A stretch of 64,000 bases of DNA from Clostridiales bacterium (GCA_016342415.1 JAEIOD010000001.1:431271-495270), one strand, 5' to 3'. Shown: positions 51,181 to 61,239, numbered from the stretch's first letter. Numbers and translations: made by a program. Notes: generated by a model not told the origin, from the sequence alone.

Positions 51181-51996
51181 ATGTTACACAAGTTAGAAGA
51201 AAAAGACCACTTAAGAGTAAAAAATCTAATCAATCCTAATTATATAAGCGTGCAATTGCAATCTGTTATCAATGGTACCAATCCTGGTTTTGTGTATGTG
51301 GACACGTTAGAGTCTCCAGAGACAGCGATTGTGTACCATCAAGGAGAAGGTGGATTTTACTTCATCGGAAATCACGAATCAATAACATTCTTAGATAATA
51401 TCGATTCTTTTATGAACTCTATAAAAGAACAATTACAAAACAACGATATAAACGATTTTGAATTTAGTGGTGATTCCAGTCTTTGGGACAATACTTTCAG
51501 ACGTATTTATTATATGTACGATCTAAGTATCTCGAAGCAAAGAGTTTATCTATTAAAAGATAAACAATCCATCACTAAATATCCATTGCATAATGATTTT
51601 AAATTAAGAAACATAGATGCAAACTTGTTAAGTCAACCAAAAATTAAAGGCATTTCTTTTGTTAAAGATGAAATTTTAAACTGGTGGTTCGACTTTGATG
51701 ATTACTTATCACATGAAATTGGTTTTGTAGCAATAAAAAACGATAAAATAGTAGGCAGATGTATATTGGATTGTAAAGCTGATAATCTTATGGCTGTCGG
51801 AATTGCAGTAAAAGAGAAGTTCAGAGGTTTACAAATTGCCACATCTTTAGCAGCAGAAGTTGTACAACAAGTTATAGATAAAGGTTATACACCTTATTGG
51901 GAATGTATGGATGATAATTTACCTTCTATAAAACTTGCTGAAAAGTGTGGTTTTACATTGGCATTTAAATACACTCTATATCACTTTAGTTTCTAA
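51181..51996 (+). CDS. GNAT-family acetyltransferase
   Basis: A 271-residue protein starting at the ATG at 51181 behind TTGGAGGT. The C-terminal GNAT domain has VGRCILDCKADNLMAVGIAV, then EKFRGLQIATSLAAEVVQQV, matching the acetyl-CoA binding motif A (R/Q-x-x-G-x-A). The N-terminal half resembles the GNA1-like double-domain acetyltransferases. Substrate unknown. Confidence 0.85.
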   Translation: MLHKLEEKDHLRVKNLINPNYISVQLQSVINGTNPGFVYVDTLESPETAIVYHQGEGGFYFIGNHESITFLDNIDSFMNSIKEQLQNNDINDFEFSGDSSLWDNTFRRIYYMYDLSISKQRVYLLKDKQSITKYPLHNDFKLRNIDANLLSQPKIKGISFVKDEILNWWFDFDDYLSHEIGFVAIKNDKIVGRCILDCKADNLMAVGIAVKEKFRGLQIATSLAAEVVQQVIDKGYTPYWECMDDNLPSIKLAEKCGFTLAFKYTLYHFSF

Positions 51997-52000
51997 AACA

Positions 52001-52026
52001 AAAACATGCTCATCGGCATGTTTTTT
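52001..52026. terminator. Terminator between convergent acetyltransferase genes
   Basis: AAAACATGC pairs with GCATGTTTT across a short loop, followed by TTTT. It lies just after the plus-strand acetyltransferase and overlaps the end of the minus-strand one. Confidence 0.8.
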
Positions 52027-52564
52027 CTTTACCCTTATCATCTATCGTTACTAGAATATTAGCTTTACCAATATCTTTCAAATGTTTATTTTCATTTGAT
52101 GCTTCAAAGTCACATTGTTTGAACATCGCATCTGTTAATTCAATTTGCTTGGTTAAGCATATATGCATAGGGATGCCACGACGTTGAGCCAACGATTTTT
52201 GAAAACCAATTTCCTCAAATTTATTTTCCTGATTACCCCATGCTCTTATATCAACTTGTATTCCAAATCCAGGCTTAAGTTTCTTTCTAAGAAAATCAAA
52301 AATGTGTGTTATCATTTTTTCCTCAATATCTTTCATTTGGTATTTCGGTATAACAAGTAAATCTACAATTAAAGCTACTGAACCACCATCCCATATCAAA
52401 CGAGACATACCGACAATTTCATCTTCATGATATTCTGAAACTAGTAATGAACTACCATTCAGGCTATTTTGAACTTGCTCAGGGTGAATTTGTCTAAAAC
52501 CTACCGATGCCCTTATATAGTTGACTTCATCTGATGAAATGGTATTTTTGATATATACGTCCAT
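52010..52564 (-). CDS. GNAT-family acetyltransferase
   Basis: A 184-residue protein with a GNAT-like fold (ASVGFRQIHPEQVQNSLNGS, DEIVGMSRLIWDGGSVALIV, LVIPKYQMKDIEEKMITHIF). AGGAGG precedes the ATG. It is convergent with the acetyltransferase at 51181-51996 but not closely similar. Substrate unknown. Confidence 0.8.
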   Translation of the reverse strand: MDVYIKNTISSDEVNYIRASVGFRQIHPEQVQNSLNGSSLLVSEYHEDEIVGMSRLIWDGGSVALIVDLLVIPKYQMKDIEEKMITHIFDFLRKKLKPGFGIQVDIRAWGNQENKFEEIGFQKSLAQRRGIPMHICLTKQIELTDAMFKQCDFEASNENKHLKDIGKANILVTIDDKGKEKTCR

Positions 52565-52594
52565 ATGACCTCCTGATATGTTAATTATCTGTTT

Positions 52595-52858
52595 TTAAAA
52601 ATTAATCACTGTAACAACCGGGTCAAAAGCTATCCAAATCCAAATAGCATATGACGATATCAAAATTCCAAGAGTATGCATTATCATTAAAACAATCTTT
52701 TTCTTATTAAGAATTTCAAATATCAAACCTGTAAATCCTCCAATGAGTAAAGTTATAAATCCAAAAGGTATAAATTCTCTTTTAATATAAAAGAGAATTA
52801 CTATTGTCACAGTAATTATGTATGATAGTTTATTTACTACATTCAATATTTTATTCAT
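52595..52858 (-). CDS. Small membrane protein of unknown function
   Basis: An 87-residue protein starting at the ATG at 52858 behind GGGGGA. Three hydrophobic spans (LSYIITVTIVILFYI, IPFGFITLLIGGFTGLIF, and IVLMIMHTLGILISSYAIWI). It lies 30 bases upstream of the acetyltransferase gene, perhaps in one operon. Confidence 0.7.
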   Translation of the reverse strand: MNKILNVVNKLSYIITVTIVILFYIKREFIPFGFITLLIGGFTGLIFEILNKKKIVLMIMHTLGILISSYAIWIWIAFDPVVTVINF

Positions 52859-53200
52859 AAAATCCCCCAAATGCTTATCATTTACTAGCACCTCTTCCAG
52901 TTATAATTTTACAGTATAACAACTCTTGAATACAATAAATATTGGAAATTGTCATATATGAGTAATTGTTTTTTAGTTATCAAGGAAACTAGAAGATCCT
53001 TTCTTTTATCAACCAACAATCATTGGATGCTCTACTTTGCTACGCCACTCATTTAAAGGTTCAATTGCAAAACATATCACAAGTACTTCATGGTCTCAGT
53101 TAACTGATCATCCCTTTCAAAACAAAAGCACCCAAGTCTTTCAGAAACATTCATTTCTTAAACTTGAGTGCTTTATTAGTCTTTATTCGATACTTTTTAA
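52859..53200. other. Intergenic stretch with a terminator
   Basis: No gene seen. AAAGCACCCAAGT-like arm (about 53125-53138) pairs with ACTTGAGTGCTTT (about 53162-53174), a probable terminator for the gene to its right. Confidence 0.45.
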
Positions 53201-53935
53201 CTAGTTCTTATGATACTTATCCTCTATGATAACATATCGTACATGGTTGATCTTATCCCATTCAGTTTTTCTATATTTTATAGATTTTAAATAATCATTA
53301 ATTCTTTGAATATCAAACTCTTTGTACCTTTGAGACTCAGCCCATGTTTTCATACTCTCATGTTCTGGATGAGTAGAATCATTATAGATTTCCAAGAAAC
53401 TATAATAACCATAAATACCACCTACATCTTCTGGTGGTGCCGTTTCAGCACCAGAAAGTAATGTTGCATAACCAAAATAATAATCATCAACAATGTCTTC
53501 TAATGTGATTTTAAAGGTCCATCCGTCACCAAAATCATATAAATACTCTATTTCCTTATAGGTTTCCAAATAAGCATCTATCTTTAATCCAGACGGTTTT
53601 TTTACAACCTTTTCCAAGTGACTCTGATGCCTTATTTCGAAATCTAAAACTCCTTTTGGTACAGTTTTTAATCGTTCTTCATACATCTTTTTATTTTTCA
53701 TATAATGTTTGTGATTTAAATAAGCATCATCATTATCAGTCACTCTCACATTGTCTTTACTTAAGTCAAAATCATATAGATGATAACCGCCACAAGGGTA
53801 GCCACTTTGAAAATTTGTTACATTTTGTATAATATCATGCAACCTCTTATACGTTGCACCTGCTGGTAGAATTACTTTTCTCCATATTATTGGATCTGAA
53901 TCTTCTAATACGATATTAATTATATATGATTTCAT
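53201..53935 (-). CDS. Plasmid pRiA4b ORF-3-like protein
   Basis: A 244-residue protein of the pRiA4b ORF-3 family: VLEDSDPIIWRKVILPAGAT then YKRLHDIIQNVTNFQSGYPCGGYHLYDF-type segment near residue 30, EIEYLYDFGDGWTFKITLED near 130 and AETAPPEDVGGIYGYYSFLE near 170. Function unknown; the family is common as a lone gene or near mobile elements. GGAG precedes the ATG. Confidence 0.9.
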   Translation of the reverse strand: MKSYIINIVLEDSDPIIWRKVILPAGATYKRLHDIIQNVTNFQSGYPCGGYHLYDFDLSKDNVRVTDNDDAYLNHKHYMKNKKMYEERLKTVPKGVLDFEIRHQSHLEKVVKKPSGLKIDAYLETYKEIEYLYDFGDGWTFKITLEDIVDDYYFGYATLLSGAETAPPEDVGGIYGYYSFLEIYNDSTHPEHESMKTWAESQRYKEFDIQRINDYLKSIKYRKTEWDKINHVRYVIIEDKYHKN

Positions 53936-54073
53936 AAGTACTCCTTCAATTACATTGTATTACTTGCATTCTATCTCAGAAGATTAAACAAGTAAACAGT
54001 ATGATTATTTATGCCAATCATTTCAACGAAAGTAAGCACATGTTTATACATCATGCGCTTACTTTGTTTATTC

Positions 54074-54601
54074 TTATATCATATTTAAGTATTGATTAAA
54101 GAAATCAACCATAAACTCTTTGTTTGAAACCCAATCTCCTATTAATTCCTCGCAGGTAGTTTTAGCTTGTTTGACATCCTCTTCACTTATAATACCTTGT
54201 TCTAACGCTTCTAGTAATTCATCCTCATCTAGCACAGTAACAGTTCCTTTTGAATCGACTACTATATCCAAATAAAGATCCAGGTAATAAGGTCTTCCTT
54301 CTTCATCTACACGATTGTGTTTTGTCATATCAAAGTACCATTCAATGATGTCATTATTGTGATTATAATAAGCACTGGCACACCAAGTCTTATCTTTGGG
54401 TAGATACATCACACACTTATGGTTATTGTCTACTAGAACATCTTCAGAATCATAATCAACTGGTATGGGATGTTTAACCTTATGAATGTTTATCATGCCC
54501 ACATGTCCTTCAAAATAATCCTTCACTGGAATGACTTCAGAAGAATGATCCAACAACCAATTAGGATCAATATCCGATCCATCTAAATATCTCTTTTTCA
54601 T
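54074..54601 (-). CDS. DUF402-family protein
   Basis: A 175-residue beta-barrel protein of the DUF402 (FomD-like) family. Conserved parts are WLLDHSSEVIPVKDYFEGHV, the YYNHNNDIIEWYFDMT segment and YYLDLYLDIVVDSKGTVTVL with the D-E-D-E-L acidic end; relatives hydrolyse nucleoside diphosphates. GAGGG precedes the ATG. It follows a short frame and the DUF89 gene in the same direction. Confidence 0.88.
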   Translation of the reverse strand: MKKRYLDGSDIDPNWLLDHSSEVIPVKDYFEGHVGMINIHKVKHPIPVDYDSEDVLVDNNHKCVMYLPKDKTWCASAYYNHNNDIIEWYFDMTKHNRVDEEGRPYYLDLYLDIVVDSKGTVTVLDEDELLEALEQGIISEEDVKQAKTTCEELIGDWVSNKEFMVDFFNQYLNMI

Positions 54602-54610
54602 AATATTCCC

Positions 54611-54766
54611 TCATTTCATTAGTAGTGATACAAGCAGTAGAACAATGCTAACAACAACTGATATCGTATGAGTTGTCAGTTTAGTTAGACCACTACAAAA
54701 AGTCTTTGAATTTGAATTTAAATACATTAAATAAGGTATGACCATCAATAATATATCCATCATCAT
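54611..54766 (-). CDS. Possible 51-residue membrane peptide
   Basis: A short frame filling the gap between the DUF89 and DUF402 genes. It starts with three ATG codons (54766 is the first) and encodes two hydrophobic segments (ILLMVIPYLMYL and ISVVVSIVLLLVSLLM). Its ribosome binding site is weak, so coding is uncertain. It ends 9 bases before the DUF402 start. Confidence 0.4.
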   Translation of the reverse strand: MMMDILLMVIPYLMYLNSNSKTFCSGLTKLTTHTISVVVSIVLLLVSLLMK

Positions 54767-54772
54767 TATATC

Positions 54773-55654
54773 TTATTTCCCATCTCTATTTACATGGTTA
54801 TTCAATAAAACAAAACTACCTTGAGGACAACCAATATTGTCTGCTATGACTTTACACTTTGCTCTTAATAAAAAATAAATTTTTTTATCAAATATACAAC
54901 CGAGTGTTTCATAGTTGGCTTGACCTTTTGCAATAATCAAATCCGATGCTTCAAATGCTTTCTTATAGCTATCAGAACAAATATCCAATAAAGTCCCTTG
55001 AACGGCTGCACCGTTATCTATAACCGTTACCAGCTGATCCATACCCACTTCTACAGCGTCACTCATGGTTGCATCATTTACAATCGGACTACCCTTAACG
55101 ACATAAGTCACCTTTTTCTTATCCATCATTTTTACCAATAGCTTATCAAAAGCTATTTCTCCTGCATTATCTGATATAAACATAATCCTATTCGCTTTTT
55201 TTATGGCAGTATTTAGTTCCTGGCTTGCGATACCAAATAGAGAAGCATGTAAACTTTCATCTATGGAATTCTTAACATCTTGTTTTTTTATATCCTTTCC
55301 TAAGCTGAAGTCAATTATATTTCCAGCGATACTTAATCTTAAAGCCGTATCAAAAGCGTCCTTACTGTTTTGGATTAAACCATTCAGATTCAACTGATCT
55401 ATGAACTCTAATGCAACTTTATTGAAGATACTCTTTTCATGATGATACGGATCTATGACACCTGATTTTTCTTTGGCATAGTCATATACCAATCCAGTGA
55501 TATATGGCGCTGTAACGTTTGTTTTATACTTTTTTAGTACATTTGCTCCATAAGATTTTATGTCTTCCCTAATAGCAAAGTCATCACTTACTTTCTTTGC
55601 AATCCTTATCACTTCTCGTTCTAGACATTCAATACATTGATTTCTTAGTTTCAT
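54773..55654 (-). CDS. DUF89/ARMT1-like damage-control phosphatase
   Basis: A 293-residue protein starting at the ATG at 55654 behind GGAGGG. It has the N-terminal C-I-E-C motif, the metal-site MFISDNAGEIAFDKLLVKMM (about residue 160) and the DLIIAKGQANYETLGC segment (about 245). The family comprises metal-dependent phosphatases that remove harmful phosphometabolites. It is divergent from a LysR regulator at 55786, which probably controls it. Confidence 0.9.
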   Translation of the reverse strand: MKLRNQCIECLEREVIRIAKKVSDDFAIREDIKSYGANVLKKYKTNVTAPYITGLVYDYAKEKSGVIDPYHHEKSIFNKVALEFIDQLNLNGLIQNSKDAFDTALRLSIAGNIIDFSLGKDIKKQDVKNSIDESLHASLFGIASQELNTAIKKANRIMFISDNAGEIAFDKLLVKMMDKKKVTYVVKGSPIVNDATMSDAVEVGMDQLVTVIDNGAAVQGTLLDICSDSYKKAFEASDLIIAKGQANYETLGCIFDKKIYFLLRAKCKVIADNIGCPQGSFVLLNNHVNRDGK

Positions 55655-55785
55655 TTCGCCCTCCTTAACCAATACAAATTATTACATTACAATTTTATCT
55701 AAAATATTACTATTTGTATAACGAATCATTACGATTGTTTTGATCGATAATTTTGATTATAATAATAATATCATAGGAGGAAAAA

Positions 55786-56685
55786 ATGATAGAAAACTAT
55801 AAAACATTCTTGGTGTTAACCAAAACCATGAATTTCTCAAAAACAGCTGATTACATGAATGTGGTGCAATCGACAGTATCGGCAAGAATCAACGAACTGG
55901 AAAAACAGTTAGATGTGAAGCTTTTTACAAGAACCAACCGTTCAGTTGAACTAACATCTGCAGGTCAATCATTGATTTCTTATGCTAAAAAGATGATAGA
56001 ACTAGAAAAAGAAACCATTAGAAAAGTACAACTTCATAATAAGTTTAAGGACTGTCTAAGTATCGGTATACCCAATAGTGTTTTTAGAGAAAGAATGTCA
56101 CCACTCATCTATGAATTTTATCACAAGTATCCTGAATTCTCTTTAGATCTCAGGTTCTCTAAAACATCAGAACAACTGAAGATGCTTTTAGAAAATGATT
56201 TGGATATTGGATTTGTTTCTAGAGTACCTTCAACCAGGAAACTTAAAGTCAGTCCTTGTTTTGATTATTCATGGATTTTAGTTTGTAGATCAGATTATGA
56301 TATACCAAATAAAATTAAAAGAAGTGAATTATTAAATCATGACATCGTTTATAACAATCAAAATGAAGAATACAATGAATGGCTCAGCCAAGTCTTACCT
56401 TGTGACTTTATCCCTAGAATGAATCTGAACAGTACATCACAACTTATTGATTATGTAAAAAGAGGATTTGGATGTGCTTTTCTTCCAAGCTATGCGATTT
56501 CTGAAGAACTGATTAATAGTACATTTAAACAAATAGAAATAACGGATATAAAGGCAAATTCTTTTTCTATATATCTTGCTATTAACAAAGGCAAAGAGCA
56601 GTCTGAGGTTGTCCAAAAATTTGTAACCCTTATAGAGCACAATCCTGAAATATCAACCCTTTCATCTCATCAAAAAAACTTGTAA
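55786..56685 (+). CDS. LysR-family transcriptional regulator
   Basis: A 299-residue protein with the N-terminal winged helix (KTFLVLTKTMNFSKTADYMN, VQSTVSARINELEKQLDVKL) and a C-terminal effector domain of two periplasmic-binding-like lobes. AGGAGG precedes the ATG. It is divergent from the DUF89 gene with about 130 bases between, the usual layout when a LysR protein regulates its neighbour. The effector is unknown. Confidence 0.93.
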   Translation: MIENYKTFLVLTKTMNFSKTADYMNVVQSTVSARINELEKQLDVKLFTRTNRSVELTSAGQSLISYAKKMIELEKETIRKVQLHNKFKDCLSIGIPNSVFRERMSPLIYEFYHKYPEFSLDLRFSKTSEQLKMLLENDLDIGFVSRVPSTRKLKVSPCFDYSWILVCRSDYDIPNKIKRSELLNHDIVYNNQNEEYNEWLSQVLPCDFIPRMNLNSTSQLIDYVKRGFGCAFLPSYAISEELINSTFKQIEITDIKANSFSIYLAINKGKEQSEVVQKFVTLIEHNPEISTLSSHQKNL

Positions 56686-56712
56686 GAAATCATAACCTCT
56701 TACAAGTTTTTT
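56678..56712 (+). terminator. Terminator of the LysR gene
   Basis: ACTTGTAAGA (56678-56687) pairs with TCTTACAAGT (56698-56707), followed by TTTTT. It overlaps the stop codon of the gene. Confidence 0.75.
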
Positions 56713-56836
56713 ATATATTAGTCTTTCTTCACTTAAATTCCTATATCTTAATTTCATACAAATAATACTGCATCATCTTTTAAACTTCAAATAGAATCTG
56801 TCTTAAATGATCCTTTACAACTTGAATATCACTTAT

Positions 56837-57271
56837 CTAAAATATCATTAAGCTGTTCAACGAATACTTTTTTTCATTATCGTCAAGTGTGCTTAAAATT
56901 TCAGAAGCTTCAACACCCTTCGCATACTCCATTATTATATAGGGCAATGAATAAACATCTTCATATGTTCCATATGCTATGACCTTAGGCGTATTTACTT
57001 TATTCTTATTGGCAATTTTCATAGCTTTTAACTCGATATCAAAGTCACCATATAATCCCTTGACCTCTTTAGGTGCATATATGTTTATGACACAATCACC
57101 AACTTTGAAAACCGCATTACTCCCCGGTGTCAGATTGTCAATTTTTCTTATGTTTATGCTTTCCTATTTAAATATCATTTCTAATACCGGTCTGAATAGT
57201 TCAATATCTTGGAAAACTTTGCCCCATGATTCAATAGAATACAACTCTACATCTTGTAAGTATTCCGTCAT
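56837..57271 (-). pseudogene. Broken aminoglycoside phosphotransferase-type gene
   Basis: A single minus-strand frame from an ATG at 57271 is interrupted by an in-frame TAG at codon 36 (57164-57166), yet continues with APH-like N-lobe sequence: NLTPGSNAVFKVGDCVINIY, then VNTPKVIAYGTYEDVYSLPY and IIMEYAKGVEASEILS. The frame stops at 56837, before any catalytic HGD loop, so about half the gene is missing. It is most likely a decayed remnant; it is not a copy of the intact gene at 34533-35399. Confidence 0.75.
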
Positions 57272-57448
57272 CTTTTATTTCCCCTTTATTATTTAACTTC
57301 TCTTTCTATTCAAATGAACACTAAAATAAGTATTTGAGTTTCCACATTACCTTATTTTTAAATCCGTAGTCAATCAACGTCACCTTTTTCTAAAATAGTT
57401 TAACATCATACTTGCAATGAAACAATCTGTAAATCAATTACACTAAAA

Positions 57449-57488
57449 AACTGAGACGCCCACTAACTTGGGTACCTCAGTTTTTTTT
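57449..57488. terminator. Bidirectional terminator
   Basis: AACTGAGACGCCC pairs with GGGTACCTCAGTT around a short loop, flanked by A and T runs. It ends the DUF1292 transcript on the minus strand. Confidence 0.8.
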
Positions 57489-57538
57489 GCTTATAAATTT
57501 AAAAAAGCACATGAATAGACATCATGTGCTTACTTTGA

Positions 57539-57844
57539 TTATTCTTCTAACATTCTTTCGTTTACAAACTCACTTACTTTTTCGAACTCTTCATCACTTT
57601 CAATTGCAGTAACTTCGATTGTTCCATCTTCATTATCAAAAAACCTATACAATAATGCCATTTCATCGACAGGATGTAATAGTGCTATATATTGTTGTTT
57701 TTCAACTTCAAAAACATCTATGATTGGACACTCTAACTCTGAACCATCATCTAATGTTAATGATACTGTATCATGCTCGTGTTCATGATCGTGATCGTGA
57801 CCGCAACCACAATCGTCTACTTTTAATTCATCTTTATTACTCAT
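57539..57844 (-). CDS. DUF1292-family protein with histidine-rich N-terminus
   Basis: A 101-residue acidic protein of the DUF1292 (YrzB-like) family (LTLDDGSELECPIIDVFEVE, YIALLHPVDEMALLYRFFDN). Residues 10-25 form a Cys/His-rich string, CGCGHDHDHEHEHD, which could bind metal. GAGGAG precedes the ATG. Function unknown. Confidence 0.88.
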   Translation of the reverse strand: MSNKDELKVDDCGCGHDHDHEHEHDTVSLTLDDGSELECPIIDVFEVEKQQYIALLHPVDEMALLYRFFDNEDGTIEVTAIESDEEFEKVSEFVNERMLEE

Positions 57845-57967
57845 AATATTCTCCTCTTTAATAATGTTCTACGTTACTTACTACATCATACATAATTCCA
57901 CATAACTAAACAATAAAATTATGGTTTATTAATAAATATTATTATATCCCTATTAGTATATTTTAAA

Positions 57968-58420
57968 CTAAGAAATAAATGTATATTTAACACGTTTTGA
58001 TATTAGGAAATACAAAATCATCAAAGTTGAGTTTAATACAAACCCAATACTGTAAACATTGAAGCTTAAAAGACTGATAATAATTAAAATAACATATTGC
58101 CCTATCATAATCCATCTGGCCATCTTATGTCTTGTAAACAAAGCATACAGGCCTAAAGCTTGCGAGATCAGCAAACTCATTATGATGACAATACCAACCA
58201 TATTATACAACGAGTAGATTTGAGTAAATTCGATTACATTTCTCGAGAAGTTCAAACACAGTACCAGTAAAACATAATAAAGAAAGCCAGCTAATTTTAT
58301 TTTGCCTTTATGATCCATCATGAGTTTTTCTCGAATAAAATCTTCATCTTTTATCTCTAGATTTTTAGTTTTTACGTATTCTATGACATCATCACCTGAC
58401 AATGTATTCAGATTATCCAT
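57968..58420 (-). CDS. Membrane protein of unknown function
   Basis: A 150-residue protein with a short acidic cytoplasmic N-terminus (about 1-35) and four hydrophobic spans. GAGGTACT precedes the ATG. It is divergent from the TolB-like gene at 58602. No family recognised. Confidence 0.72.
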   Translation of the reverse strand: MDNLNTLSGDDVIEYVKTKNLEIKDEDFIREKLMMDHKGKIKLAGFLYYVLLVLCLNFSRNVIEFTQIYSLYNMVGIVIIMSLLISQALGLYALFTRHKMARWIMIGQYVILIIISLLSFNVYSIGFVLNSTLMILYFLISKRVKYTFIS

Positions 58421-58601
58421 TAGTACCTCTTTCTTTAATTGATCATCTTGTCAATTCATCCACCATCAAGTGGCAAATATTCTATTATACCAAGAACTAT
58501 TATATCACACCAATCCCAAAACTAATAAAACCTTACCTAAATGAGCAGAAATTATCAGGCAACATCTTAGATAAAGACTATAATAAAAATAGGAGGTACT
58601 T

Positions 58602-60410
58602 ATGAAAAAATTACTATTGATTCTAGTTCTATGTTTAGTAGGATGTAATGATAATACCATTAACGAAGTCAATAATCTGATAAAAAATCCACAAAATAAA
58701 ATCGTTGAAGTAAATGATCCATCGGTTCAAATCACTGATCCTCTAGAAACTACAGAAGAATTTTCTGACCCTACAGATCTAGAGGTCTTTGATGGAACTT
58801 CATACGATATTCTCTTTTCATCTGAACGTGGTGGTGATCGCGATCTATATCTTATGAATGGTGATGGATCTAATCAAAATCCTATATTGGATCTGGATTC
58901 CATAGAGGGTCATGGTGACTTTGCACCAGATGGTTATACCATTGTTTTCTTTTCAACCATGGATGGTGACCGTGAACTTTATACAATCGATATCAGAAAT
59001 CCAAACCAGAGTCTAAAAAGATTGACTTATTCTGAGGGGGATGATCATTTACCCGACTTCTCTCCAGATGGTACTATGATTGTATTTGAATCAAGTAGAG
59101 ACGGCAACTTTGAAATCTATCTGATGAATGCTGATGGCACCGATCAAGTGAGACTGACAACCAATACAGTAAAAGACAAACAACCAAAATTCTCACCAGA
59201 TGGTCAAACAATCGCTTACACAACTTTTAAGGGCGGCGTTCAACACTTAGCCCTTATTTCATTATCTGATATAAAAAAAGAACCTAGAGTATTAGAGACC
59301 AAACATGTAGGTTATATTGATTTTTATGACAATGAACATATCATATGTCATGGCAGTAATTCTGGACGTGTGGAATTGTTTACCATGGATATCACAACCG
59401 GTCTAAAAGAATCCTTTATGACAGATACTAAAACACTTTGGATACCGGTCTATTCTCCCGATAAAAAATGGGTGTTATTTAACAAAGAAGCTGGCTTCAA
59501 AACTGGAGATCTCTTTATTAATAATCTGACAGATGGCAGCACCCATCAACTAACAGATGATCCTAAGTCTGATTGGGGACCGGATTTCAGACCTATTCCG
59601 GTTCAATATAAAGTTTACTTCGATTCAAACATTGATGGCGATCGTGACATATATGAATTTGATACTTATACGAAAGAATTAAGCAACTTAACCAATAACG
59701 ATGATGAAGATGGTATTCCTTATCTATCACCTGATCAAACAGAGATTGTCTTCTTTTCCGATCGTGATGGTGATGATGAAATCTATACCATGGATTTAGA
59801 TGGGAATCATGTCATGCAACTCACTTTTAATGATAAAAAGGACAGAGCAGCTACTTGGTCACATAATGGTGACGCCATTGCCTTCTCTTCCGATAGAGAT
59901 GGTGACCTTGAAATATTTATAATGAATAGAGATGGTTCTCATCAGACACAGTTAACTGATAATAACACCAAGGACTTCTGGCCGGTGTTTTCGACGGATG
60001 ATAAAACCTTGTCGTATACCTATTTTGATACCACTCAAGATACATACCATATCAACATAAAAGACTGGTTAAACAAATCTGACTTCGAGTCTGAACTCTT
60101 GCTGGAAAACTGTTCAAGATGTTCATACTCACCAGATGGCAATAAGATTGTATATTCCAGCAAGGAAAATGGCACATGGCAAATTACACTTTATGACTTT
60201 AAAACGGATGAAACAACCCTTTTAACCAGCAATTCTTATGCCGATTGGGTACCAACATGGATAGATGATGATAATGTAATCTTCTCAAGAGAATCAGGTT
60301 ACAAGGCAAGTCTTGTTCTATATAACATCTCCAATCAATATGAAACCATACTCATCGGAGCCAATGCTCAGAACTGGCGACCAACTGCTGTACCGTATCA
60401 TTTGGACTAG
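58602..60410 (+). CDS. TolB/WD40-like beta-propeller lipoprotein
   Basis: A 602-residue secreted lipoprotein. The lipobox C-L-V-G-C is at about residue 15, followed by a linker to residue 65 and then about ten repeats of the PD40/TolB type, each with S-P-D-G or a variant and S-x-R-D-G-D-x-E-I-Y-x-M (for example RDGDDEIYTMDLDGNHVMQL). These build one or two propellers that bind partner proteins or glycans at the cell surface. AGGAGG precedes the ATG. The exact role is unknown. Confidence 0.9.
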   Translation: MKKLLLILVLCLVGCNDNTINEVNNLIKNPQNKIVEVNDPSVQITDPLETTEEFSDPTDLEVFDGTSYDILFSSERGGDRDLYLMNGDGSNQNPILDLDSIEGHGDFAPDGYTIVFFSTMDGDRELYTIDIRNPNQSLKRLTYSEGDDHLPDFSPDGTMIVFESSRDGNFEIYLMNADGTDQVRLTTNTVKDKQPKFSPDGQTIAYTTFKGGVQHLALISLSDIKKEPRVLETKHVGYIDFYDNEHIICHGSNSGRVELFTMDITTGLKESFMTDTKTLWIPVYSPDKKWVLFNKEAGFKTGDLFINNLTDGSTHQLTDDPKSDWGPDFRPIPVQYKVYFDSNIDGDRDIYEFDTYTKELSNLTNNDDEDGIPYLSPDQTEIVFFSDRDGDDEIYTMDLDGNHVMQLTFNDKKDRAATWSHNGDAIAFSSDRDGDLEIFIMNRDGSHQTQLTDNNTKDFWPVFSTDDKTLSYTYFDTTQDTYHINIKDWLNKSDFESELLLENCSRCSYSPDGNKIVYSSKENGTWQITLYDFKTDETTLLTSNSYADWVPTWIDDDNVIFSRESGYKASLVLYNISNQYETILIGANAQNWRPTAVPYHLD

Positions 60411-60432
60411 ATTTTAAAAATCTTTCAAACAA

Positions 60433-60480
60433 AATGCTCCTTACATTCACAGTAAATAAACTGTCCTTGTAAGGAGCATT
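60433..60480. terminator. Terminator between the propeller gene and the next gene
   Basis: AATGCTCCTTACA (60433-60445) pairs with TGTAAGGAGCATT (60468-60480); T-rich sequence on both sides allows use by both convergent genes. Confidence 0.8.
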
Positions 60481-60504
60481 ACAATTTTATTGTCATTGTA
60501 AAAA

Positions 60505-61239
60505 TTAAATTTCACCTTTATCTCTTAACCATAATGCATAATGCATAAATCGACTGCTTTTTTCTTTTATGTCTTCCTCTGATAGCCCAAGGAAATTTGT
60601 TAACTTACGTGCTGTTTCACGCTCACAATTTCGCACAGAAATATAGTCATTAAATACTTCAACACGTATAAGGATTTCACGACCGAATTTATTCAATGAG
60701 TTATTGACAACTTTGTAAAATCTCATATCCAATTCAAATATCTCTTCTGGATGGTACTTCTTCAATTTATAATTTACCGTATTTATTATATAATCTACAA
60801 CATCCTCTAAAGTATTATGATGCATTCTTCGGTTAAACGGGTCCAGTAAATGATTGTATTTAGAGCCCATTATGCTAGATTTTAAAACCTTTTTTTCTAA
60901 GACACCAGGTATGTATTGTATTGCTTCCAATTCATTTTCTATATAATCAATGAACTCCTGGATACTTCTTCGATTTGGTTTTAATACTTTACTTGCATGT
61001 TCATAAAGCTCTGTTGTTGCCTGTACCATAGAATCATCAACTTCATCATAGAAAGAATAAGTAAGACTAAACTTATAAGACAATCTTCTCATTTTATTTA
61101 GAAGGCAACTATTAAAAAACTCCTCAAAACTCAAATTATTTTTGTCTATAACTTCCTTCTGAACCTTAACCTCATGATCTAAAGCGAGCCTATTTAGACC
61201 ATTATGAAGTATCTTAGATTGTAATCGATCAAATTGCAT
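60505..61239 (-). CDS. Protein of unknown function
   Basis: A 244-residue mainly helical protein (LSFEEFFNSCLLNKMRRLSY, LKPNRRSIQEFIDYIENELE, LNKFGREILIRVEVFNDYIS). No signal peptide or membrane segment. A strong AAGGAGG site supports coding. No family recognised. Confidence 0.75.
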   Translation of the reverse strand: MQFDRLQSKILHNGLNRLALDHEVKVQKEVIDKNNLSFEEFFNSCLLNKMRRLSYKFSLTYSFYDEVDDSMVQATTELYEHASKVLKPNRRSIQEFIDYIENELEAIQYIPGVLEKKVLKSSIMGSKYNHLLDPFNRRMHHNTLEDVVDYIINTVNYKLKKYHPEEIFELDMRFYKVVNNSLNKFGREILIRVEVFNDYISVRNCERETARKLTNFLGLSEEDIKEKSSRFMHYALWLRDKGEI

